Positions 1-6,140 of a stretch of 27,867 bases of DNA are shown here, in pieces. Location: the IMG/VR virus record IMGVR_UViG_3300028829_003417, positions 1 to 27,867 of that record. One strand, written 5' to 3'. This DNA comes from a virus. Each line of letters starts with the position of its first letter. The first letter of the stretch is position 1. The translations under genes were made by a program, and so were the position numbers. The notes under the pieces were generated by a model that had not been told where the DNA came from, did not search any database, and saw only the letters and a program-made list of their open reading frames with translations.

Positions 1-1
1 T

Positions 2-178
2 ATGATTGATGGAATTACTCTGGGCACTACTGCCGCTTCAAAAGCAGTTACTTCTGACGCATCGGGAGATACCAGTTTCTCAAATGATTTAGCAGTAGTA
101 GCAAACACAACACTAGGAACAAACGCTTCAAATACAGTTACTATTGTAGGTATACTAGACTGTGGAGCCTTCAGTTAA
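2..178 (+). CDS. C-terminal end of a small structural/fibre-associated protein (5' partial)
   Basis: An open frame enters from the left edge and stops at TAA 176-178. The first codon in this frame is an ATG at position 2, but no upstream sequence is available to tell whether it is the true start. About 58 residues are visible, rich in Thr, Ala, Ser and Asn, with no Cys cluster or membrane segment. Its end (LGTNASN, then a short hydrophobic strand, then D.GA) closely resembles the end of the next gene (IGTNASN ... DLGAL), so the two look like tandem paralogues. Short Thr/Asn-rich beta-type proteins next to a tail-collar gene are usually parts of the tail-fibre or adhesion apparatus. That role is inferred from position; I do not recognise a named family. 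Confidence 0.55.
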   Translation: MIDGITLGTTAASKAVTSDASGDTSFSNDLAVVANTTLGTNASNTVTIVGILDCGAFS

Positions 179-222
179 GAATTATATTGACCACGTAGGT
201 TAATTATGTTAGAAAGGTTATT

Positions 223-435
223 ATGAGTACAAAAGTTTCACCGTTTATGGGAGGTCTCGGAAGAGATCTAACAGATAAAATTATGATTGATACTAACGGT
301 AATGTAGGCATCAATGTAAGTAGTGCGGCAACCGTAGATGATGCCTTGTTAAACGTACAAGGTAACGTAATAATAGGAACTAACGCATCAAACGTATTTA
401 CAGTCACAGGCCAATTTGACTTAGGAGCACTTTAA
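223..435 (+). CDS. Small tail-fibre-region protein, paralogue of the preceding gene
   Basis: A 70-residue protein starting at ATG 223 after a modest purine-rich site (GAAAGG). The N-terminus (MSTKVSPFMGG) is followed by beta-prone segments with NGNVGIN and NVQGNV, a pattern often seen in phage fibre repeats of the type 'GNVGIGT'. The C-terminal IGTNASN...DLGAL matches the end of the upstream partial gene, which suggests duplication of a short structural module. It lies 10 bp before the tail-collar gene and is probably co-transcribed with it. A fibre-associated or attachment-fold role is an inference; no catalytic motif is present. Confidence 0.6.
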   Translation: MSTKVSPFMGGLGRDLTDKIMIDTNGNVGINVSSAATVDDALLNVQGNVIIGTNASNVFTVTGQFDLGAL

Positions 436-445
436 GGAGCAATAA

Positions 446-1429
446 ATGAGTACACAACTATTATTAAGACGAGGCACGACAGCAGAAAATAACTCGTTCA
501 CAGGTGGGGCTGGTGAGTTATCTGTAGATAATAACACTAAAAATGTTAGAGTTCATGATGGTTCAACAGCTGGAGGTTTTGAGATCATGCCTTCAGGATC
601 AATTCTACCTTTTGGAGGAGCTTCTGCTCCTAATGCTGCTTGGTTGCTTTGTGACGGTTCAAATGTTAATCGTACAACTTATGCTCGACTATTCGCCGTA
701 ATCGGCACTGCCTATGGTACAGGTGATGGCTCTTCTACTTTTGGTCTTCCAGATCTTCGTGACCGTGTTCCTCTAGGTAAAGGTGCTAATAACTCTACAC
801 TAGGCACAGAGACTGGTTCAGCTGCTGCCTCTTCTGTTATAACTAATGCCACAGCTAATACCGGTACTGGTACTACTGGAACAGATAACACAGGTACTGG
901 CACAACAGGATCAGGAACCTCTGGAACTAAAACAGGTCTTGTAACAGTAGCTAATGATACTGGGACCGGCACTACAGGATCAGGAACCTCTGGAGCTAAA
1001 ACAGGTCTTGTAACGGTGGCTAATGATACGGGTACTGGAACAACAGGTGGCGGCACAACTGGCTCAGAAGGTGATGGAGACTTAACAGTACCTACAGCTA
1101 CGTTTGCTACTTCAGCTAAGGACTCTTCTACTAGCACAGCAGTGACTGGGGTGACTCAGGCTGCGCATACACACTCTGTCCCTGGACTATCAATTCCAGC
1201 TTTGACAATTCCAGCTCTGGCGGTTGCTAACCACGACCATTCTGTACCGGGTCTTTCAATCCCAGCTTTGACAATTCCAGCTCTTGCTGTAGCAAACCAC
1301 GACCATTCAATTCCAGGCTTGTCAATCCCTGCTCTCAGCGTACCTGGACTCTCTATTCCTGCACTAAGCATACCTGCTTTAACAACAACCTTGCCAACTA
1401 GTGTTGTTAATTATATAATCAAAACATAA
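446..1429 (+). CDS. Tail-collar/tail-fibre protein with Mtd-like N-terminus and repetitive C-terminal shaft
   Basis: A 327-residue protein; ATG 446 follows a strong AAGGAG site. Residues 1-50 (LLLRRGTTAEN, GELSVDN, RVHDGSTAGGFEI) match the N-terminal domain known from the Bordetella phage major tropism determinant (Mtd_N). Residues about 52-115 (GSILPFGG, WLLCDGS, DLRDRVPLGKG) are a phage tail-collar domain. Residues about 130-210 are Thr/Gly-rich with 23-residue repeats. Residues about 243-312 carry 22-residue Pro-rich repeats (VPGLSIPAL, TIPALAV), each beginning with an H-x-H-S motif. The end, VVNYIIKT, is the usual tail-collar C-terminus. H-x-H motifs in phage fibres often bind iron, so each repeat may be a metal-binding turn in a trimeric shaft (inference). 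This is the likely receptor-facing fibre. There is no Mtd-type variable region with a template repeat or reverse transcriptase in view. Confidence 0.88.
   Translation: MSTQLLLRRGTTAENNSFTGGAGELSVDNNTKNVRVHDGSTAGGFEIMPSGSILPFGGASAPNAAWLLCDGSNVNRTTYARLFAVIGTAYGTGDGSSTFGLPDLRDRVPLGKGANNSTLGTETGSAAASSVITNATANTGTGTTGTDNTGTGTTGSGTSGTKTGLVTVANDTGTGTTGSGTSGAKTGLVTVANDTGTGTTGGGTTGSEGDGDLTVPTATFATSAKDSSTSTAVTGVTQAAHTHSVPGLSIPALTIPALAVANHDHSVPGLSIPALTIPALAVANHDHSIPGLSIPALSVPGLSIPALSIPALTTTLPTSVVNYIIKT
890..1063 (+). repeat. In-frame 69-bp tandem repeats (2 full copies plus a partial)
   Basis: Copies at 890-958 and 959-1027, with a truncated copy at 1028-1063, encode a 23-residue Thr/Gly-rich unit (TGTGTTGSGTSG then KTGLVTVAND). 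The two full copies differ only by scattered, mostly synonymous changes. A shorter related copy precedes them at about 857-889. Confidence 0.9.
1172..1381 (+). repeat. In-frame 66-bp tandem repeats encoding HxHS/Pro-rich units
   Basis: Copies at 1172-1237 and 1238-1303, with a degenerate third copy from 1304, encode 22 residues each: HSVPGLSIPAL followed by TIPALAVANHD. The third copy decays into shorter SIPAL/SVPGL units. Synonymous differences show that the copies are not newly made. Confidence 0.9.
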
Positions 1430-1447
1430 CTGCTAATGGAGGGTTAA

Positions 1448-1714
1448 TTGATTACTTATACAGTAAAATTCAAAAGACAAGGATCTTGGACTTTTGAAAC
1501 ACTTAAAGGCGTAAAAGAAGATGGAATTAATGAGGGCGCTCAATCTAGATTTTTTATTCTACAAGACGATTCTAGGGTAGAACTACCTGTATCGTGTTAT
1601 TTTGTTTTTAGTAAAGAGCGTTACGAGTTAATTACACAAATAAGACATAAAGAAGCTTCGCAAGCTTCTGGATCAGGAGTTCCAGGAGTACCTGCCTCAC
1701 CAGGTGCTAACTAA
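1448..1714 (+). CDS. Small protein of unknown function with Gly/Pro-rich tail
   Basis: An 88-residue protein from a TTG start at 1448. The start is supported by GGAGG at 1438-1442 with 5-nt spacing. Residues 1-65 look like a small beta-rich domain (ITYTVKFKRQGSW, FFILQDDSRVELP). The last 20 residues are low complexity (ASGSGVPGVPASPGAN). The stop overlaps the next start as TAATG, which suggests translational coupling to the oxygenase gene. I do not recognise the family. Its position between a tail fibre and an oxygenase suggests a virion-associated or enzyme-partner role, but nothing in the sequence proves it. Confidence 0.65.
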   Translation: MITYTVKFKRQGSWTFETLKGVKEDGINEGAQSRFFILQDDSRVELPVSCYFVFSKERYELITQIRHKEASQASGSGVPGVPASPGAN

Positions 1715-2298
1715 TGGCCCCTGTTAAGATTGAAAATGCCTTAACTCCTGATACTTGTGATTATCTTGTAAAGTTTATCAAAGATAATCCAAAAGCTTTT
1801 ATAAATGATGCCCAAGTGATAGGGCAGTTTAAGAACAAAACACTCAGCTATAAAATTTTACATCGAAATATGCAAGCACCGTTTGGTAGTGTTGAACGTG
1901 CTTTAAACTATGCTCGATTTCTAGGACAAACTTACATATATAAAAATTTTGGTGAACTGGCTTTTCCAGATAATACTGAATTGACCTTCTGGAATCCTGG
2001 TGATATGATGAGTGTACATTCTGATAACTCGTGGCAAGAAGATGCTCCTGATCATGTGAAAGACATGGAACATCCAACAAACTACAGAGACTATTCTGTA
2101 ATATTTTATCTAAATGATGATTATGAAGGTGGTGAGATATATTTTCCTGATCATGATATAGAAATTAGTCCTAAAAAAGGAATGGCCGTTGTTTTCCCTT
2201 CTAATGGTGATTACAATCATGGCGTGAAAGAGATAAAAAATAGCCAGCGATTCACCATCCCCGTGTGGTACTCTAAACAGTTGGTTTATGCGGAGTAG
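1714..2298 (+). CDS. 2-oxoglutarate/Fe(II)-dependent oxygenase (prolyl-4-hydroxylase-like)
   Basis: A 194-residue protein, the usual size of stand-alone phage oxygenases of the P4Hc/2OG-Fe(II) superfamily. The iron facial triad is visible: H102-x-D104 (SVHSDN) and H169 (YNHGV). R179 (SQRFTIPVW) is placed to bind the 2-oxoglutarate carboxylate. Between them are the double-stranded beta-helix core strands (YSVIFYLNDDYEGGEIYFP). Such enzymes couple 2-oxoglutarate decarboxylation to hydroxylation of a protein or small-molecule substrate. The substrate cannot be read from the sequence. The gene lies in the tail-fibre block, two genes after a Pro-rich repeat fibre, and starts on the stop codon of the preceding gene (TAATG). 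Related phage enzymes are sometimes proposed to modify nucleotides, so that alternative stays open. Confidence 0.88.
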   Translation: MAPVKIENALTPDTCDYLVKFIKDNPKAFINDAQVIGQFKNKTLSYKILHRNMQAPFGSVERALNYARFLGQTYIYKNFGELAFPDNTELTFWNPGDMMSVHSDNSWQEDAPDHVKDMEHPTNYRDYSVIFYLNDDYEGGEIYFPDHDIEISPKKGMAVVFPSNGDYNHGVKEIKNSQRFTIPVWYSKQLVYAE

Positions 2299-2300
2299 TA

Positions 2301-2606
2301 ATGGAAAATACAACCAGAGAATTAGACCGGGTGCAGAATGAGTTAGACAGACTTCATGAACGCTCTCAATCTAATAAAGCTAACATCTCTGCGCACGAAG
2401 CAGTGTGTGAAGAGCGTTATGCTCAAATAATTTCTTCTCTTGCCTCCGTGTCTGAGGAGATGAAAGTCATGCACAAAAAACTTAATGATGTAAATAATCT
2501 TGCAACTCAAGGTAAAACATCTTTAAGAACTCTTCTCTGGGTAGGCGCTTTTGTGGGTAGCGTAATAGCTACCCTTTCTGTATTAATTAGTATGTTCCCT
2601 AAGTAA
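2301..2606 (+). CDS. Coiled-coil protein with one C-terminal transmembrane segment (possible holin-like/XhlA-like)
   Basis: A 101-residue protein; ATG 2301 follows CGGAG with 5-nt spacing. Residues about 3-70 are charged and heptad-like (RELDRVQNELDRLHERS), predicting a coiled coil. Residues about 77-98 are one hydrophobic span (LLWVGAFVGSVIATLSVLI), followed by a short basic end. Size and topology resemble XhlA-type and other small one-TM lysis proteins, with the long helix on one face of the membrane. No lysin is seen beside it, so a lysis role is only a guess; a membrane-anchored accessory protein fits equally well. Its stop overlaps the terminase start (TAATG). Confidence 0.6.
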   Translation: MENTTRELDRVQNELDRLHERSQSNKANISAHEAVCEERYAQIISSLASVSEEMKVMHKKLNDVNNLATQGKTSLRTLLWVGAFVGSVIATLSVLISMFPK

Positions 2607-3853
2607 TGTCAAATTCTTTTTTCCGTCTAAATGTTGATAAACTATTAACTAAACTTCCCACCCCTGTTCAATTTAACGAATCCCAAAAAGCTATGATTGA
2701 AGGTCTAAACGAGAATAGATTTTTTGTCCATATTGCTGCTCGTAGAACAGGTAAGTCTTACGCAGCAGCTATTTTAGCTTTTGCGAAACTACTAGAACCT
2801 AATCAACAAGTAATGGTTGTAGCTCCTAATTTTTCACTTTCATCCATTATCTGGGATTATGTTACCGATCTTATAAAACAATTAGATATTGAAGTCGATA
2901 AATTTAACCAAAAAGATAAAGTTGTTAAGTTGATCAACGGTTCTATTTTCAGACTTCTTTCTGCTAACAATCGAGACTCTCTTGTAGGGCGTGCTGCTAA
3001 TTTACTTATAGTAGATGAAGCTGCCATTATACCTAATGATGAATATTTTACTAGAGATTTAAGACCCGCTCTTTCAACTTTTAAAGACTCCCGTTGTCTA
3101 TGGATATCAACTCCTCGCGGAAAAGGTAATTACTTATACAATTATTTTTTACGAGGAAGCGATCAAGAGTATGAAGATTGGGGCTCTTCAATCCACAGCT
3201 GGCGCTCTAACCCTTTACTCTCTGAGAAAGATATTGACGAAGCTAGAAAGTCTATAACACGTGCTTTATTCGCCCAAGAGTACGAATGTGAGTGGACTAC
3301 TACAGAATCTCAAATTTATGAAGCATTAGACGAAGCAAAACATATTAATGATTATGTGGGAGAACGATTTGCTGAAGTTTTAGCAGGCCTTGATGTGGGT
3401 TATAGAGATGAAAATGTTTTTGTAGTCATTGGTTTTGATGGGGAAAATTATTTTCTAATTGATGAGTACGTATCGAAAGAATCTACTACTTCTGAATTAG
3501 CTGCTGCTATCCAAGAAAAAATAGATGAATGGAATATTGATTCAATATATATTGACTCAGCTGCGCAACAAGTAAAAGCTGACTTTGCTTATGACTATGA
3601 TATATATTGTGAGAATGCAATTAAATCTGTTAATGATGGTATTAACTTTTTACAGGTATTAATTGAGTCAAATAGGCTATTCTTTGATACATTAGGTGCT
3701 TCTCATACATTTTCAGCCATGAGTTCTTATAAGTGGAATCCTAACACAGAAACACCTAAACCCGTACATGATTGGGCTTCTCACCCTTGTGACGCTGTAA
3801 GATATGCCATCTACACTCACTCTAAAATGAGTAATATTTCTATCTATGCTTAG
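2606..3853 (+). CDS. terL: Terminase large subunit
   Basis: A 415-residue protein of normal length for TerL, the ATP-driven DNA packaging motor and head-filling nuclease. ATPase motifs: Walker A AARRTGKS at residues 44-51, Walker B LLIVDE at 133-138, and a coupling motif ISTPRG at 167-172. The RNase-H-like nuclease domain shows its acidic residues in GLDVG (D263), YIDSA (D317) and the HDWASHPCDAVRY block (D389, D396). The start codon overlaps the upstream stop (TAATG). A small terminase is not visible next to it. The upstream neighbours are a membrane protein and tail-fibre genes rather than TerS, which is an unusual order. Confidence 0.95.
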   Translation: MSNSFFRLNVDKLLTKLPTPVQFNESQKAMIEGLNENRFFVHIAARRTGKSYAAAILAFAKLLEPNQQVMVVAPNFSLSSIIWDYVTDLIKQLDIEVDKFNQKDKVVKLINGSIFRLLSANNRDSLVGRAANLLIVDEAAIIPNDEYFTRDLRPALSTFKDSRCLWISTPRGKGNYLYNYFLRGSDQEYEDWGSSIHSWRSNPLLSEKDIDEARKSITRALFAQEYECEWTTTESQIYEALDEAKHINDYVGERFAEVLAGLDVGYRDENVFVVIGFDGENYFLIDEYVSKESTTSELAAAIQEKIDEWNIDSIYIDSAAQQVKADFAYDYDIYCENAIKSVNDGINFLQVLIESNRLFFDTLGASHTFSAMSSYKWNPNTETPKPVHDWASHPCDAVRYAIYTHSKMSNISIYA

Positions 3854-4517
3854 TAACGTAAGATTAATAGTTCTTAATTATAAAAGATTTGATAATGTTT
3901 TTAGTATCATCAATGCTTATAGAAATATTATGCCCATTACGGTTGTAAATAATAATACTGAAGATCATTTTCCTTATTTAGGGCAACCTATAGATGTAAT
4001 TAATAATGATACGAATTGGTTATGTATGGAGCGCTGGCATAGGTGCTTTGAGTATGACGAAGAGTTTAAACTAGTAATTGATGATGATTTATTACCGCAC
4101 CCTAATCTTGTGAAAAAAATGATAAATCTAAATTTACCTATAACAGGCGTGTATGGTAAGACAAAAGTAAGCTCATCTAACTCTTATCAACAACTTACTG
4201 ATCACTGGTGCGAAGACAAAAATGTTGACTTTCTAGTAGGGTCTGTTATTTTAGTAAAGCAAGAAGCACTAGAGGCCATTCAAGACAGTATAGAAAAAAT
4301 TGGATATCCTCAAAGAGGAGATGATATTATTATCTCCTACTTGATACGAAAAAAATATAATTTAGATTTTTTAAGATCAGTATCTGGAAAAGTGCTTAAC
4401 TTACCTGAAGGGGGTGTAGGATTAAACAAAAATCCTAATCACTATTCTATGAGATGGAACATAATAGAAAAATTTAAAAATAACTCTTGGACAGATAATG
4501 AAAGTATAGTACAGTGA
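3846..4517 (+). CDS. Probable GT-A-fold glycosyltransferase
   Basis: A 223-residue protein whose ATG lies inside the last codons of the terminase gene. The N-terminus (VRLIVLNYKR) is a Rossmann-type strand and turn typical of GT-A sugar-nucleotide binding. A DDD motif at residues 79-81 (LVIDDDLLPH) fits the metal/nucleotide-sugar DxD site, and GDD at 158-160 followed by IIISYLIRKK resembles the acceptor-side acidic motif. It would transfer a sugar from a nucleotide-sugar to an acceptor that cannot be identified here. It sits between terminase and portal, with no promoter or gap, so it is expressed with head genes. Virion glycosylation or host surface modification are both possible. Confidence 0.65.
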   Translation: MLSNVRLIVLNYKRFDNVFSIINAYRNIMPITVVNNNTEDHFPYLGQPIDVINNDTNWLCMERWHRCFEYDEEFKLVIDDDLLPHPNLVKKMINLNLPITGVYGKTKVSSSNSYQQLTDHWCEDKNVDFLVGSVILVKQEALEAIQDSIEKIGYPQRGDDIIISYLIRKKYNLDFLRSVSGKVLNLPEGGVGLNKNPNHYSMRWNIIEKFKNNSWTDNESIVQ

Positions 4518-4891
4518 ATAAATTAAAGCGTATTCCCATCAAATATATACGAGATTTTATCAAAAAAGATTATAAACTTCGTGAAGAATGTTACATATGC
4601 GGGAAGATTGATACTTTAGAATTGCATCATCTATTCAGTGTGAGCGAGCTTTTTAATAATTGGTGTGACAAAAATAAAATAACCGTAATTGAAGATGTAG
4701 AGACTATAAATACTTTAAGAGTTCAGTTTTCTTTAGATTGTGAGATTGATCTAAGTCACAAGAATTTATTTACTCTTTGTAGTGCTCACCATAAACAACT
4801 CCATAATATTTACGGACAAAGGTATTCTAATCATCTAACTCCTAAAATTAAAAACTGGTTAGATATTCAAAGGGTAAAAAATGGCAGATGA
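4514..4891 (+). CDS. HNH endonuclease-like protein
   Basis: A 125-residue protein from GTG 4514, overlapping the preceding stop as GTGA. The HNH fold is shown by a Cys pair C26/C29 (CYICGK), the catalytic H-H at 38-39 (LELHHL), the Asn of NLFTLC at 84, C89, and H92/H93 with H97 (SAHHKQLHN). The two Cys pairs or Cys/His probably hold a structural zinc. HNH proteins beside terminases, such as HK97 gp74, assist DNA cleavage during packaging; others are homing nucleases. Position between terminase and portal favours the packaging role, but it could be a selfish free-standing HNH gene. The gene overlaps the portal start by 11 nt, so it is fully integrated in the operon. Confidence 0.8.
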   Translation: MNKLKRIPIKYIRDFIKKDYKLREECYICGKIDTLELHHLFSVSELFNNWCDKNKITVIEDVETINTLRVQFSLDCEIDLSHKNLFTLCSAHHKQLHNIYGQRYSNHLTPKIKNWLDIQRVKNGR

Positions 4892-6140
4892 AAATAAACT
4901 AGGTCTTAGAGGGTGGATGGCAGAAAAACTTAATCCAGCACAACCCTCAATAGCTGCTCTTGAACCGTATGCATCCCCCGAAACTATTGTTGACTATGAG
5001 CAAGCTTATCGAGAGATTGAGGTTGTTCATCGTTCAGTTGAGATGGTTATTAATGGGTGTGTTGAAATCCCTCTTATTGTAGAGGGTAATTCTCCTGCGA
5101 AAAAAGTAAATAGAATGTTAAACCATAAACCAAATCCTTTTGAGGATAGGGTTCGTATGTTTAGGCGCGCTTTACTTGATTACATGCTTGATGGTAACGC
5201 ATTTTTTTATTATGATGGGCAAGATTTATTTTTATTACCAGCTAATGATGTCGAAGTAGTTCCTGATGCTCAAACATTTGTATCTCACTATAATTATTTA
5301 GTTCATAATCAGCAAGCAAATGATTTTTACGGTTTCGGGGCAGGAAAACAAACTCGTAAGTCAGAAGCTATTCGCTTTGAACCTCATGAGATTATACATA
5401 TTTATTCTGAGAATGAGAATTCCATTTTTCGAGGCGTATCAAAGTTAAAATCTATTTTAGGATTAATGGAAGTCTACTACTACATGATTAAATTTCAGCG
5501 CCAATTCTTCAAAAACAATGCGCTTCCTGGATTTGTTTTAACTACTGATAATATTTTATCTCAAAGAGTTAAGCAAAGGCTCTTAGAGGCATGGCGTTCT
5601 ACCTATACTACTATCTTTGATGGGGCAAGAAATCCGGCTATCCTAGATGGAGGATTAAAAATTGATAAGTTCTCTACAGTAAACTTTGATCAATTAGATT
5701 TTGAAAACTCTATTGAACGTATTCAGCAAGACATGGCAAAAGCTATAGGAGTTCCTTATGTTCTCCTTAAATCAGGTAATAATGCTAATATTGACGCCAA
5801 TCAGAAACTATTTTACCTACATACTATCTTACCTATATTAAATCAATTCTGTTCAGCTTTTGAGCACTTCTTTACTGGTGGTGTTACTATACGACCCGAT
5901 AGACTATCCGTTCCAGCTTTACAACCAGATAACAGAACACAGGCAGTTTATTACTCTACTCTGGTAAACACTGGAATTATAACCCCAAATGAAGCTCGTG
6001 AAGGATTAAGATTTCCAAAATTGGAAGGAAATGATAGTATAAGAGTACCACAAAACATCACAGGTAGCGCAACTGATGCTACTCAAGGTGGAAGACCCCC
6101 TGAAGGGGAATCAGAAAACGAGGAAGTAACTGATGAATAA
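4881..6140 (+). CDS. Portal protein (HK97 family)
   Basis: A 419-residue protein, close in length to HK97 gp3. The start is ATG 4881 with AAAGGG upstream. Recognisable portal segments are the N-terminal wing (EIEVVHRSVEMVING, LDYMLDGNAFFYYD), the clip/stem region (EPHEIIHIYSENEN, IFRGVSKL), the helical core (YYYMIKFQRQFFKNNALPG) and the conserved QDMAKAIGVPYVLL and LFYLHTILPILNQF blocks. The last 30 residues are acidic and polar, probably disordered. The dodecameric portal forms the DNA channel at one capsid vertex and docks the terminase. Its end overlaps the next start by 8 nt. Confidence 0.93.
   Translation: MADENKLGLRGWMAEKLNPAQPSIAALEPYASPETIVDYEQAYREIEVVHRSVEMVINGCVEIPLIVEGNSPAKKVNRMLNHKPNPFEDRVRMFRRALLDYMLDGNAFFYYDGQDLFLLPANDVEVVPDAQTFVSHYNYLVHNQQANDFYGFGAGKQTRKSEAIRFEPHEIIHIYSENENSIFRGVSKLKSILGLMEVYYYMIKFQRQFFKNNALPGFVLTTDNILSQRVKQRLLEAWRSTYTTIFDGARNPAILDGGLKIDKFSTVNFDQLDFENSIERIQQDMAKAIGVPYVLLKSGNNANIDANQKLFYLHTILPILNQFCSAFEHFFTGGVTIRPDRLSVPALQPDNRTQAVYYSTLVNTGIITPNEAREGLRFPKLEGNDSIRVPQNITGSATDATQGGRPPEGESENEEVTDE

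Noticed and set aside
184-222. TTGACC at about 187 as a promoter -35 box
   Set aside because: The nearest TATGTT is only about 12-15 bp away, too close for a standard promoter; no further support.
712-1137. Minus-strand ORF of 141 codons opposite the fibre repeats
   Set aside because: It mirrors the Thr/Gly repeat region and gives a Val/Pro-repeat protein with no ribosome site; a shadow of the repeats.
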